This document shows, one piece after another, positions 30,503 through 41,608 of a DNA stretch of 64,000 nucleotides (position 1 is the stretch's first letter; every line of letters starts with the position of its first letter). Source of the DNA: Microcyclosporella mali (Eukaryota > Ascomycota > Dothideomycetes > Mycosphaerellales > Mycosphaerellaceae); NCBI GenBank assembly GCA_002785985.1, contig NHNU01000002.1, forward strand, positions 930,001-994,000, in the 5' to 3' direction. The position numbers and the translations under genes were made by a program. Under the pieces are notes generated by a model. The model was not told the origin of the DNA. It was given only the letters and a program-made list of their open reading frames with translations, and searched no databases.

Positions 30503-31817
30503 GTCGATGTAAGCAGGCGTAGGACCACATCCTCGTCGAGCGGTCGAGAATGTCTTATGCTACCATTTGCTATCTCGTCATTCAGTCGATAAGATACTGG
30601 CTGCAGGAGTGATCTCCCAGTTTATCCGATACTCCCAGCATCTACACCCGGGCCGGTGACTGATCTTGGCCGCGGCTGATAAGTGGCCGAGCGGCCAACG
30701 ACGGTGAATGGCCCATGGAGGCACTCGAAACTGAGGACCACGATGGTCGATTTTCTGTGCTTCTGCAGCGTCTCCTAAAGCCGAAGTATCACTTGGTGTC
30801 ACTTAAGCGAAGTAGAGTTTCGCTCGGCCTACATCTCGACTGGCTGTATGCCTTACAGAACAGGGCAACAAGGCCATTGGCGATCTATCGCAGTTGATGT
30901 TCGAAACTTAGGAAGACACTGTATTGCTCTCTGAAGAAGACATCACAACCGCTATCAGAGATGACAGAGGCTACCTTCAGTACCTTTGCTTCTGGCTTAA
31001 GGGAGCTTTGGTACGATGGCAATGCACGACACATGCTGCAAACAGCTCAGTCAAGTTGCTGCACCCATACACAACGATCGGTCTACTTCCCCGACAGTAA
31101 ATCAAAACAGAATCATTGTCTCTATGATTTGGAGGCATGCTGAACGACATCACGAGCTGAGTTACGGCAACACATACGCGTGACACAAGCACACACCTGT
31201 TTGGCTCGTGGAAGGCAAGAACTATAAGACGATGTTCAGAACAAGATGACTTCTTCTCCGCTACGTTGACCTCAAGATTCAAGCGGAGTCCAACCATAAC
31301 ATCCATCCACATCGAGCACCCATCACTATTACAGGTACAATTTACATCCACCTCAAACGTCGAGGAGGATCACTGTCTCCACTTACCTCGACAATCATAC
31401 CAAGATCTGGCAAGATACACTTTCACATCACAAGCCAGGCCTCAGTGGTTCTCACGTGTGACAGAAGCCGCTGAGCCTAGCTCGTGGAGGAGCAGATGAA
31501 AGATGACATATTGCTCCTCTGAGTTCTTCATGTTGATGCAACATTAACCTCAAACACCAAGCAGCCTCAAAGTACAACATACACACAACAACACTGTTGC
31601 TCCATACAGCAGTATCCCTCGACGACTGGTGAACATAGAGAAACAATATACCATCAGGTGCACCATCCTTATTCTTCTCCCAGCACTAGACGTGCATAAG
31701 AACGGACTCATCTCTATGCGCAGGTGTACCCAGACCTACAGCAATCTTCTACTCGTCTGATACACAAAGGCCAAGTCTAGACCGGTTCTGGAATTTTCTG
31801 CTGCCGAAACATAAATC
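30503..31817. promoter_or_regulatory. Long divergent intergenic region, permease/secreted protein
   Basis: About 1.3 kb, the third longest gene-free stretch. No coding potential was supported on either strand. It presumably contains the promoters of both flanking genes; no clear repeat or RNA gene was seen. Confidence 0.35.
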
Positions 31818-33797
31818 ATGGCATTCACTTTGAAGACAGTTCTACTGGTAGCGATAGCCTTCGGCTTGGTTTTGGCGGCGCCAGCTGCTGCTCCGACGAC
31901 GACTTCGCATCTCAACACAACGATCACGACAATCACGCGAGTCGAGGTACGACAAGCAGCGGCCACAAGTGGCTGCTCGACGTTCGTGCATCCCGTTTCT
32001 GTATCGTGCTATCAGCCTCCTACTCAAGAGAGAGGCCGCACAACCCAGCTCAGCACGTACGATCCCTACTCTTGTACCGACTTAGCCTGGACCACCGTCC
32101 AGCAGTGCTGGGATGCTGACCTTGCCGGACCCTCATATTCGGGTGGATGGGGACCCATGGTCTATGACCATTCTGTCAAAGGCCAGAATGAGCCAGTAAC
32201 CTCCACATACTTTGCTTCATTCGCCGCCACAGTGGTCATTCCGTCAGATCAGACGGCCGGTGCGACAGCTCCCGCGACGGCAGACTGGATTTTCCAGATC
32301 ACACAGGAAGTCAACATCAACATTATCGAGGCGGCCAACGATGCTTGTAGTCGGGCTGGTCTTTTCATGCCTGGTAGGCGCGATATAGGTCCAGGCATGA
32401 TGGGTTGCCAATACGAAGCTCTATCGGATCTGGAGAAAGGCAATCTTCAAGAAGCAATAACCGATATTGTTTCACAGACTCCGATCGCTATGCCACTCGA
32501 AGTCATCAACGCTTACAATCGACCGGGAACACCATCAAGGATCGTACAGGCTCGCATTATGGCGATGCTCACATGGTCAGCTATCTCAAGCCTTTCACAG
32601 TACTATTGGCTACCATCGGAGCTGCGCGTGACGCCGGACATCGTCGACAATGCTATGATGTCGGGTATCACACGCGCACAAGACCTGCCAGATCCGACCC
32701 CTCTCTCAGCATCGACTACGACCACGACTACAGCTCCTGCTTGCCCAATTGATGCGACCATCAATCCGGACGATGATCAGGGAGAAGACGGTCCTCCCCC
32801 GGACATGACTTCCATGACCACCGGTGTTTCCATCCCTGCATATGCCACACAGACAATCACTCGACCACCTGCTTCTGGTCGGATATGCATACCAGAGCCA
32901 GCCTGGACGAACAAGAACTGCAACTATTGTTACTGTTCTTCCTCGATAGGCCAGGTCACATTCACAGGAACTTTCAAGTTTGACTGGACCTCGTATGTCG
33001 TTCTGCCGGACAACACGTTGACTTCGGAACCTTGCCTGTACAGCTCTTGGCCGGCTGCTGATCAGACAACAAGCTGCGCACCAACTTTCACCTTTCCATC
33101 ACAATACTGTGCGTATTCCTCAGCCCAGATTCAAGAAGCCGGCCCTTCACCCACGCCGTATTGCAGCTGCTCAAATACCCTGCTTTATACCACCAGCTGG
33201 GCTACATGGACAGACACTCAAGGCGACTCAACAGCGATGACTACCATTGGCTGCGGCTACACAACAGTACCCGACGCACATTCAGAGATCGGGTTGGGCT
33301 CTATCAACAGCGCGATGACACAAGAAGTACTCCCGCCCATGCAGACTCAGCAGCTCGTCTGCCCTGGATCCACTGCGGGCTGGGCTTACAACGACCTCAA
33401 GGGCTGGAGAGAGGATTTCTGTAAGACGCTGATCGAGAACGACATCAAGCTCGCCGAAGACTCTGCGAGAAAGTACGTCGGCTACGCCCCCAAACATGCT
33501 CGTCCTTACGGCCCTGCACCGCAGTCATTCCAGGAACTCATTCTCTACCTCCAATATGACCAGCGCGCGTGTCCGATCAATTCGAATTCCACGGACTTTT
33601 CAGCGTGGACCCAGGAGCAATGCGAGGACACATGGGACAAAGCTATTACCGGTCAGGGAGGTCCTTCCTTCACACCCTGCAAGAGCGATAGGGCTTCATT
33701 CAAGACTCTGTATACTCCGGGCGGTTTTTACGATCAATGCCTCTATTGGTACATGGGACAGCGGAATGACTGGGACACTTGGCCTTTCTATAATTGA
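31818..33797 (+). CDS. Large secreted cysteine-containing protein, family not recognised
   Basis: I do not recognise the family. One exon, 659 residues. A signal peptide (MAFTLKTVLLVAIAFGLVLA, cleavage near residue 20) is followed by a Thr-rich segment. Region 1 (about 45-290) has few cysteines. A Thr-rich linker (SASTTTTTTAP) is followed by an acidic patch. Region 2 (about 350-480) is rich in Cys, Tyr, Ser and Trp (for example NKNCNYCYCSSS and YCSCSN). Region 3 (about 515-659) has spaced cysteines and ends with GGFYDQCLYWYMGQ. That last layout recalls C-terminal segments of other fungal extracellular proteins, but I assign no function. There is no membrane anchor, so it is probably released or wall-bound. 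Confidence 0.75.
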   Translation: MAFTLKTVLLVAIAFGLVLAAPAAAPTTTSHLNTTITTITRVEVRQAAATSGCSTFVHPVSVSCYQPPTQERGRTTQLSTYDPYSCTDLAWTTVQQCWDADLAGPSYSGGWGPMVYDHSVKGQNEPVTSTYFASFAATVVIPSDQTAGATAPATADWIFQITQEVNINIIEAANDACSRAGLFMPGRRDIGPGMMGCQYEALSDLEKGNLQEAITDIVSQTPIAMPLEVINAYNRPGTPSRIVQARIMAMLTWSAISSLSQYYWLPSELRVTPDIVDNAMMSGITRAQDLPDPTPLSASTTTTTTAPACPIDATINPDDDQGEDGPPPDMTSMTTGVSIPAYATQTITRPPASGRICIPEPAWTNKNCNYCYCSSSIGQVTFTGTFKFDWTSYVVLPDNTLTSEPCLYSSWPAADQTTSCAPTFTFPSQYCAYSSAQIQEAGPSPTPYCSCSNTLLYTTSWATWTDTQGDSTAMTTIGCGYTTVPDAHSEIGLGSINSAMTQEVLPPMQTQQLVCPGSTAGWAYNDLKGWREDFCKTLIENDIKLAEDSARKYVGYAPKHARPYGPAPQSFQELILYLQYDQRACPINSNSTDFSAWTQEQCEDTWDKAITGQGGPSFTPCKSDRASFKTLYTPGGFYDQCLYWYMGQRNDWDTWPFYN

Positions 33798-33938
33798 TAT
33801 AGCTCTGAGGAAGGCTTCACAGCCACTTACAGAAGGATCGAGATGACGCCCACGACCATCGACTCAGGTTTGAAGGCTCTACGACACGTAAGCAATGTAC
33901 GCTAAAGGATCACATGCAGCTCACTTGAGTTGCCGATG

Positions 33939-35132
33939 TTAAGGACATCGGTCTATCCACTTTCTGAACACTATAATCATGACACTTCCACCGGCAATCA
34001 TCAATCCCTGATAGATGACTATCGGCACCTCAAACTTGCTCTCTGTTTCCAAGTCTACACCTGTGAAGAACGCTGTCGCTAACGGAACTCCTACTGCTGG
34101 TCCCTTTCCAGTCACACAGTAAGTGACTGCCACAAGATCCTTTCTGTCAAAGAAGTAAACTGACGCCAAGAAAGAGATTCCAAGATACAGCAAGTATACT
34201 GCGAGCAGGATGAAAACCAAAAACACCAAGTTGTCCGGGGGGACAGAATCGAAGGCTTGCGAGGCGAAGGCTTTGTCGTACGTCGACCAAACTATGATGA
34301 GCATGCAAGCGGATCCGAGTTTCTTCATGTACCATCTGCTGAATAGATTCTTGCAAATTCCTGGACAGAAGTAGCGTAGCAGTTGTCCCACCAAGAGCGG
34401 AACATATATGGACAGACCGAGCTGCTTCAACACTCTTCGATATATTCCAGTAAAGTCGGCATTATCTCCCTTTGGTAGGGTGTCATTGTACCATGTCGGC
34501 ACGCTTGTATACATGGCTACCAGAGCTGGAGAGATGAATACGCCAATGAAGTTGCCAATCGTGGTCTGGACAACTGTCAATTCCTGATTCCCATGCGCTT
34601 GACCGGTCATGACGACGTTGCTGGACATTGTCGTCGGAACACAACTTGTGAAGATGAGCCCGATCAAGAGGCCAGGATCCATGAAGTCCTTACTCGTTGC
34701 TGTCGCCGAGACAATGCCGAACATGAGAGCTGAGCAGACCAGGAAACACTGTCCTTGAACCCACAGATGAGCTCTCCAGCGAGAGTAATTCCGCGCAAGG
34801 ATCTTGCTGTCGAGGGTGCAGCCTGTTGCGAAGAAGATGATACTGACCATGAGATAGGAGACAATAGTAGTCTTGATGTGCTGTTGAGTCTTGGGGACTT
34901 GAGCTTGTGAGGCTATGGCGATCAAGATGCCCATGGTGATGAGGAACCATTGATCTTCCAGGAAGTTGAGAGTCATCTCCCACCATTTCTTCGTTGCTGT
35001 GGGTTCATTTTTCTCTCTCCCATGTATTGATGCTGTGACTTTATCTTTGTGTCCGATATCGGTTGAAGTATTATTAGGACTGCTTGAGAAGCCGACCGAA
35101 TTCTGTCCTGAGGACGACCTTGCTGTATGCAT
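33939..35132 (-). CDS. Rch1/SLC10A7-like membrane transporter (SBF-like family)
   Basis: Plasma-membrane protein of the SBF-like (bile-acid:Na+ symporter related) family. Fungal Rch1 dampens calcium influx, and SLC10A7 plays a similar role in animals. About ten transmembrane segments follow a polar N-terminus of roughly 60 residues. Conserved family stretches include FFATGCTLDSKIL, LIFTSCVPTTMSSNVVMT (crossover motif with the CVPTT core), QTTIGNFIGVFISPALV, and YCVTGKGPAVGVPLA in the last third. I use the ATG at 35132 (397 residues); the open frame extends 17 codons further up to a TTG, which is unlikely to be used. It is divergent from the alcohol dehydrogenase gene. Confidence 0.85.
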   Translation of the reverse strand: MHTARSSSGQNSVGFSSSPNNTSTDIGHKDKVTASIHGREKNEPTATKKWWEMTLNFLEDQWFLITMGILIAIASQAQVPKTQQHIKTTIVSYLMVSIIFFATGCTLDSKILARNYSRWRAHLWVQGQCFLVCSALMFGIVSATATSKDFMDPGLLIGLIFTSCVPTTMSSNVVMTGQAHGNQELTVVQTTIGNFIGVFISPALVAMYTSVPTWYNDTLPKGDNADFTGIYRRVLKQLGLSIYVPLLVGQLLRYFCPGICKNLFSRWYMKKLGSACMLIIVWSTYDKAFASQAFDSVPPDNLVFLVFILLAVYLLYLGISFLASVYFFDRKDLVAVTYCVTGKGPAVGVPLATAFFTGVDLETESKFEVPIVIYQGLMIAGGSVMIIVFRKWIDRCP

Positions 35133-35842
35133 GACGGCACAGTTTTCCCCTCCTGAGACGCACACAGACTGATTGCTCAGCAAGCTGAGTCGCTTCTATT
35201 GGGTCTGATAGTGCTCAGCCTTCAAAAATGGCCAGGCTCGGCCGCGTAGTCAGTGTCAGTGTTCACTTGTCAGCCATTTGCCACCCCTGGTACCGCCCCT
35301 TGGCCGGGGTAGCTAGCGAACGCCGTTGATATCGGACCAGGAACCAGAATAGGTACTAGACAATATTGCTGTGTTTGACGGGATCCGAGGTTACCCAGGC
35401 GGCGCTCCTAATGCTCACACTTCAAGGAAGAGCATGGAATGGACCAGTCCTACCCCACTCCGATAGGGCTGTCAATGATCAACCCCGCATTATCAAGAAC
35501 AACCTCAGAGGGTCCACAAATGCCCTTTACATCAGCCGATTCTTTAGTCTGCTGGGCAAGCTCAACTAGGCGGAAAGGAAGTAGCATGAGCTCATGCATC
35601 ATTGGTGCAGCTTGGGTCTCCTCCATGGTAATTGCGGCTTGTGGCTTTAGGCGACTTCTCCTCCCCACACAACACCGAGCTGCGAGTTGAAGTAGAAGAT
35701 ATATAGCTCGAAGCTCGTCCGATCCCTGTCCTCCATGTCTGGAAGAGCTTCGAATAATATTCCCCCTTCGTTGAGGAAGATCTGGCAGCAGGAAGAATCA
35801 ATCCAGCGGAAGTATATGAGCACAACCTCGACTTCGCCCAAC
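35133..35842. promoter_or_regulatory. Divergent intergenic region, Rch1-like/alcohol dehydrogenase
   Basis: About 700 bp between outward-facing starts. No gene, repeat or RNA seen. In-frame ATGs at 35735 and 35816 could extend the dehydrogenase upstream. Confidence 0.35.
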
Positions 35843-37116
35843 ATGACGAGTACCAAAGCGATCGTGTGCCATGACACACTTGCCAATGGAGGCTGGAAAA
35901 TGGAGGAGGTGCACTTGAGAGACCTGGAAGAAGGCGAGCTACTGGTCGAGATGGTCGCCACGGGTGTGTGCCACACAGATGTCTTGATCGGTGGTCTGCC
36001 GAGTGGCTCAGCGCCGATTGCGTTCTATCCCAGGATCTTGGGACATGAAGGCTCTGGTTATGTACGAGAGGTTGGGAAGGGAGTGACAGTAGCTAAAGCA
36101 GGAGATGCAGTGCTGTGCTCCTTTGCGTTTTGCAACAGCTGTGAGATATGCAAATCAGGACAGTAAGCTTATCTTTTTCCAACCCTCAAGTCGTACTCGT
36201 ATATAGGGTGACTAACCTCAGCCACAGCTTCTCCAATTGCAATACTTTCAACGAGCTCAACTTCGGTCCCTGCCCTGCTTTCCACTTGGCATCGAAGTCC
36301 GGCGAGCCAGAAGTCGGTGGTTCCTTCTTCGGCCAGTCTTCTTTTGCCAATTTCTCGATCGTCAAGCAATGCTCCGTCGTAAATGCCAGTGATCTTGCGA
36401 AGGACAAAAGAGAGCTGCAGATGTTCGCTCCTTTGGGATGCGGAATCCAAACCGGCAGTGGGACGGTCACAAATGTTAGTGGCGCTGGTCCAAAAGATGT
36501 GATTTGTGTCATGGGCCTTGGAGGCGTGGGTCTCTCTGCCATCATGGGAGCGAAGATCCAGGGCTGCAGGATTATCATTGGCATCGACAAGGTTGAGAGT
36601 CGCCTGAAGTTGGCGAAAGAGCTTGGCTGCACACATGCCATCGATGGCAGCAAGCTCGACGAGGGCAAGACTTTAGGTGATGTTGTAAAGGAGATTGCGG
36701 ACGGCGTAGGACCTTCAATCACGGTAAGCAAAACCTCGCGGTATGGGCATAGAGACTAGATTCTGACATGCTACTCCAACCAGATCGATACGACCGGCGT
36801 ACCCGTTCTCATGGATGCCGGCATGGCGTTCACTCGAAACCGCGGGAAGTACATTCAGGTCGGATCCCCGCCTTTCGATTACACATTGAGCAGCGTCAAC
36901 GGCTTCCAATTTATGGTGGCTGGCAAGCAATGGATCGGAGCCATTGAAGGAGGTGCATACCCGCCGGACTATGTACCCAGGATGATCCAGTGGTACAGGG
37001 AGGGGAGATTCCCTGTGGATCGTTTGATCAAATTGATGCCTGCGGACTCCTTTGAGCAGGCTCTGCATGAAATGCACACGGGACAGACTATCAAGCCTAT
37101 TCTGACGTGGTCATAA
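35843..37116 (+). CDS. Zinc-dependent alcohol dehydrogenase, class III/aryl-alcohol type
   Basis: NAD(P)-dependent medium-chain dehydrogenase oxidising a primary, perhaps aromatic, alcohol. Exons 35843-36162, 36228-36723 and 36784-37116 give 382 residues; the introns are 65 and 60 nt. Catalytic zinc ligands are Cys43 (TGVCHTD) and His68 (GHEGSG). The structural-zinc cysteines lie in CNSCEICKSGHFSNC, where the first splice creates the HFSNC part. The Rossmann motif is VMGLGGVGLSAIMGAK, with an acidic residue (GIDK) that favours NAD. The C-terminus (KLMPADSFEQALHEMHTG) is typical of the benzyl/geraniol-alcohol dehydrogenase branch. Start at 35843 gives normal family length; an ATG at 35816 would add nine residues. 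The real substrate is unknown. Confidence 0.9.
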
Positions 37117-37398
37117 GAGAAAAGCGGCGTTTGGAGTGTAGTGGGATGCGTGAGGTATGTAGGGCGATGCTCCAGAGAGCATGCTTGATCGGATAAGAGG
37201 AGCAGCATTATGGCGTGGATCATGATTGTGTATGACGAGAACATCGTGACCACCTGATGCCTATTGCATAGGCTTGTACACGACGAAAACGATACTGAAT
37301 CTACCTACTATAAGATCAGCTGCTCACGGCCTGGAGACAATGTTATAAGCGACTAACAGCACTCTAAGTTCTTGTACAACAGCCTCATGATCCGAAGC

Positions 37399-39438
37399 TC
37401 ATGCGTTCGCTCCCAAGCTCACGACAAACTTCGTGACCCTCTCGATCGTCTCCTCAAGGAGCGTGAGCTCCGCCACCATCTCGTCACTTCTCTCGTCAGC
37501 CAAAGGCCCACCCAATTCCATTGCTTTCAGGAACCTAGCTTTGGCGTCTCGAAGCGGCTGGATAAAGCTCCCAGCCATGTCGTTATTTGTCCAGAGGTCT
37601 GAGATATCCAGCTTCTGATGAATGTGATCCGCTTGAAGGAGTAAGAACAGGAAATTCAAGCTCGCGAGGTAAAAAGACACGTTTGATTGGAAAGTGATCC
37701 ATGCGTCTTGTATCGGCTGGGTGACCAAATCGGCTTCCAGGGAAGGAAATAGGTAGGGGGCCAGACTGTCAAGCGCGAGTGGCTTGGCGAATATCGAGTC
37801 GTCCTCCGAGCCTCTACTTTGACCGTGCTCATGCTGATGACCAGGCACTGAGGCTCTAGGATTTGCTTCGACAGTCTCGCCTTTTATCCAGCCGACTGCG
37901 CTGACCTTGAGGTTTTCAAATGGGCAATGCTCGAGCGTATCTCGAATGAAGCTCAACCTTACTTGCTCGTCGGGTTGCGAGCGAAGGACAGTACTGGTCA
38001 GGTAATGCGCATGGCCACGTAAGTTGGCATTCGGGCAATTTGACGACAGCAGGGCGGTAACTTGCAAGTAGTCGTTGAACTGCTCGTCTGTAGAAGGATC
38101 ACCAATAGCATTGCGTTCAAGACAGATAAGACCAAGAGCAAGCATGGAATCAACAAGCGCTTCAGGCTCGCTTCCCAGCTGACCGGCACCCATGCCATGA
38201 GCGGAGAGACAAGTCTTGAGCAGTTCTTGGTGATCTGGGAAGAGTTCGAATGGCGGGTTGGTGGGTGGCGGCATATCGTACAGCATCGAAGACGCCTGTC
38301 TGGCAGCGTATAGGAGCAATGAGCCCAAGCGTGATAGAGGGATATCTGCTGCTGAATTAGGCGGCTCGGCCTCGTCGCCTCCTAGTTCCGCCACTTTCTC
38401 AATGGCGATAGCCGAGTCGAGGAGCTGCTCGTTCGAGATCTTGAGATCTTTCGCCAATGATACTAGCTGTCCGACAGCATCGATCCGTCTGTGTAGTCGT
38501 CCTTCGTTGGCAAAGCGACTGCCAAAGGTCTTGCTGTTCGGGACCGTGCGCTCTGGGTGGACTTTTTCCATAATACGACTGCACCACGCCATACCCGGGA
38601 CGTCATCATAGTCAGGAAAGTTGAGCAAGTACTCTTCGAGAACATGGGTGATGAAGGATTGGATGAGCTTCATCTGCATGGCACTCTCCTCGGAGCTCGT
38701 CACTTCTGAGCCGGTCTCGCCTTCTGGGTCTGCTGCCGACTCGTCCTCGGTCTGTTTGAGAGCAGGCTTTCCGAGCATGCCACTACTGCTCCTAGCAGGT
38801 AGCGAAGGTCTCTTGATTCCAGTCACAGCCTTGACTGTTTTGACTATTGCTTCAACCATCTCCTCCCGGTGAGTGGAGCTGTTCGAGAAACTGGCGAGAA
38901 TAGCTTGCAAAGTTGTGCTGAGGAAGCGGCTAGGAGACTTTGTCTTCACTCTCGGATGGAGAATGGCCAACATACTCAGCAAGGCCACAAATTGGCTCAC
39001 AGAAAGCGGCACGGGAGGTGGGACTTCGACCATTTGCGAGCTGCCAGCTTTGGAATTCTGCGTAGGCTCGGTCTTGAGCGGATAAGTATTACTGTCTGAT
39101 CGCGCACGAGCATCGACCCTGTCATCCTCGACATCATCGCCATCGGGAGAGTCGTACTCGATCAGGCGTAGGCTCTCGGTGACTTTGAGGATCACTTCTC
39201 TTGGGTTGCCCAAGCGTGCGATATCACGCAGACACTGCTCGGAGTCGGGGAGGTGAGGAACCAGAAGGTGCACGAGATCCCAGCCAATATTAGTGGTCAG
39301 AGTTTCATCTTGCAGGACCTTGTGCAGAATTGGTAAGTTGTCCGGAGTCAGGTTGTACTCGACTATTGTGAGGTAGGTCAAGTAGTCTGATTTGGGAGGC
39401 AGCGCTTGGATCAGCGGGCTTTCCCCATCGGCAGCCAT
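37399..39438 (-). CDS. Yap1-binding protein family (DUF1760, Ybp1/Ybp2-like)
   Basis: Family that in yeast includes Ybp1, which helps peroxide activate the Yap1 factor, and Ybp2, linked to kinetochores. One exon, 679 residues. The N-terminus matches the family well: YLTIVEYNLTPDNLPILHKV, then TTNIGWDLVHLLVPHLP and IARLGNPREVILKVTESLRL. The rest is helical and ARM-like, with an acidic linker near residue 100-115 (PDGDDVEDD) and Ser/Glu-rich patches near 240. The C-terminus ends in a helical segment (LLEETIERVTKFVVSLG). The ATG at 39438 is directly before the conserved region. Family membership is secure; whether it acts on Yap1 here is inference. Confidence 0.85.
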   Translation of the reverse strand: MAADGESPLIQALPPKSDYLTYLTIVEYNLTPDNLPILHKVLQDETLTTNIGWDLVHLLVPHLPDSEQCLRDIARLGNPREVILKVTESLRLIEYDSPDGDDVEDDRVDARARSDSNTYPLKTEPTQNSKAGSSQMVEVPPPVPLSVSQFVALLSMLAILHPRVKTKSPSRFLSTTLQAILASFSNSSTHREEMVEAIVKTVKAVTGIKRPSLPARSSSGMLGKPALKQTEDESAADPEGETGSEVTSSEESAMQMKLIQSFITHVLEEYLLNFPDYDDVPGMAWCSRIMEKVHPERTVPNSKTFGSRFANEGRLHRRIDAVGQLVSLAKDLKISNEQLLDSAIAIEKVAELGGDEAEPPNSAADIPLSRLGSLLLYAARQASSMLYDMPPPTNPPFELFPDHQELLKTCLSAHGMGAGQLGSEPEALVDSMLALGLICLERNAIGDPSTDEQFNDYLQVTALLSSNCPNANLRGHAHYLTSTVLRSQPDEQVRLSFIRDTLEHCPFENLKVSAVGWIKGETVEANPRASVPGHQHEHGQSRGSEDDSIFAKPLALDSLAPYLFPSLEADLVTQPIQDAWITFQSNVSFYLASLNFLFLLLQADHIHQKLDISDLWTNNDMAGSFIQPLRDAKARFLKAMELGGPLADERSDEMVAELTLLEETIERVTKFVVSLGANA

Positions 39439-39820
39439 TTGGGCGGCAGGTGTGAAGGTGCCAAGTGCAAGTGTGTATTTCTATGTACAATGTTGTTGTC
39501 GTCGGCCTTTTGGACCGGCTTCAAAAGACGAGGTGTCGTTGAGAGCCGAAGAGTGACGTTTGTAGAGGTGAACCTTGCATCAGAGGATACTGCAGCTTGT
39601 GGCGCGGGCCAGACAAGCCTGAGGCACCGCCCAACCACTCTGCTCTTGCATCGGTACAGCAAATATGATCCATGTATGCTCTCGAATCATGTACGGGCTT
39701 TGTTTTCCTAGGTATACATATCTACACAGACAACTATGCTACCCACCCTTGCTCCACGCTTTAAAGAGTCGAACGACGAGTGACCTCAACGTGTCGTTCG
39801 ATTGGAATGAATCTGCCGAT
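39439..39820. other. Intergenic region upstream of the DUF1760 gene
   Basis: About 380 bp between two minus-strand genes. It holds the promoter of the DUF1760 gene and the 3' end of the mitochondrial protein gene. Nothing further was seen. Confidence 0.35.
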
Positions 39821-40848
39821 TTATCGCGCGGGTGCGTTTGGGTCAACGGTGCCCTTTGCCTTTGCAGTCTCTGGCTCACCAGAGCCCTTCTTGGACTTCT
39901 CTGGGTCTTGATCGATTTGCGTCGAGTGCCTCGTATCAGTGGTGGAAAGGCCTTTCTGCTTGTTCGAGATATCACCCGTGGATGAACCAGCCTCTTTACT
40001 TGTTGCTTGCTATAGGCATTCGTCAGCATGATCTCTATTTTAAACAGAAGACCCTATCCCCAAAGGACAAATTATAAGTCTTAAACATACAGTTTCCTTC
40101 TTGGGGTCGTCTTCATTATAAGTTTGACCTTCGCCAAGGTTTTTGCCCAGGCCAGAGTCGATGCGCTTCACGGTGGAGCCTTTCGATGGTCGGGATTCAC
40201 TCTTACGCGTGTCTGAGTTACCATCACTGTCCTCGCTCATCTTGCCCTTGCCCATAGAGCCCTTCTTGCTGCTCTTTTCGGAAGACTCGTCCTTGTTTTC
40301 ATCTTCCTCCTTGTCATCGCCTCCCTCCTTCTCCTCATCCTCAGAGCTAGAAGTCTTGGTATCATCTTCACTGCCCTTGTCTTCACCTTCCTTGCTTTCC
40401 TCTCCCGATTCCTTCTCTGAATCGTCAGACTTCTCGGCCGAGGCATCTTCCTCCTTGGGAGCATCCTCCTCTGGTGCGGACTCCTCCTGCTCCTCGCTCG
40501 GCTTCTCCTCATCGTCACTGCCGTGCTCTTCGTGTCCGTGCTCCTCGTGGTGATCATCATGCGCCTCAGGCCACAAATACCACATGGTAGGAGGAGTGAC
40601 AACAAGAGCGCCAATCATCCTGTGTACATATTGTTAACAGCGTCCGAACCGACAGTGGCTCAATGACGGCGAACTTACCATGGTATATCAGAGCTTGACT
40701 CGTGAGAGCCATGGCCACCGCTGCTGGCGAAACGCTTCGCAACGATCTGTGTCCGGGCTGGAGCGGCTACTCGAGCGCTTGCCCGAGCGCTGCTGTGTCG
40801 CAGGGAGGACTGGAGGCTCCGAAGAGCATTGGCCCGTAGGATTGGCAT
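39821..40848 (-). CDS. Acidic mitochondrial single-pass protein, function unknown
   Basis: Three exons, 40848-40679, 40619-40091 and 40009-39821, join into 295 residues. The N-terminus is a clear mitochondrial presequence (LRSLQSSLRHSSARASARVA, no acidic residue), ending near FASSGGHGSH. The splice at exon 2 gives WMIGALVVTPPTMWYLWPEA, one short membrane segment. About 150 residues of Glu/Asp/Ser/Lys-rich low complexity follow. The C-terminus (KQKGLSTTDTRHSTQ, then PEKSKKGSGEPETAKAKGTV) resembles short conserved tails in other ascomycete proteins I have seen annotated only as hypothetical. A likely topology is inner-membrane anchoring with a charged tail. No function is assigned. The introns are 59 and 81 nt. 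Confidence 0.75.
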
Positions 40849-41608
40849 GACGAGAGGAGTCGATGGGGTTAGAGTAAAAAGTTGTTGACGGCGAGGGTTG
40901 TGGTGAAAAAGGATTGGAGCTTCACAGCAGCTTGCAGCTCGTCTCTTTGCCGAGTCGGAGGCTGGCACTGTATTCTAGCGCACAGACGCGCCGACGAGAC
41001 TCAACCACTCTCACGTCATGATCCGTTCACGCCTTCGGGACTCGCTCCAACACATCATTACACTTCGTCTTCCGCGGCGATATTGGAACCGTCAAAGACC
41101 GCGTCCAAGGAAGTTTCAAAATGTAGGTGCACTATAGCTAAGCTTGGTATAATGCACTCGGACGAACTGTCAATAGTCGTTCATCCACGCTGTGATCTTA
41201 TTGACACCTCTGTCCGCCGATGCGACGGAGTGCGTTTTCTTGCGGCGGCCCCGGATCGAACATGAGCACACAGAAACTCTTCGTCACGGCATTTCCCAAC
41301 ACAGCCCAACCCTCGGGCCATAATGACACGGCTGCCGAATGTTCGACCTGCTCTTTTGTAATTCAACCAACGGCTAACGAACAATCATGAGCATGAGTTG
41401 GAAGTCCACGAGACCAGAACAAGGCGTCGGCTGAGAGTGATTCCAAAGAGAAGGTTTTCTTACACGGGGTCAAGAGGGAACATCCAAGAACCAAAATTAT
41501 CATCGGGCCTTGAGTGAAAGTTGGTTTCTCTCCTCCATGAGGCTCAAGTCGAAGGAGGAAATGTTCATCAAAAATCATCTGCTCTCCGTGGCGGCATATG
41601 CGTAGCCA
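40849..41608. other. Intergenic region, no gene seen
   Basis: About 760 bp between two minus-strand genes. No frame or RNA is supported. Confidence 0.35.

Noticed and set aside
35132..35183. Upstream extension of the Rch1-like gene to 35183
   Set aside because: The upstream codon is TTG; the first ATG in frame is at 35132.
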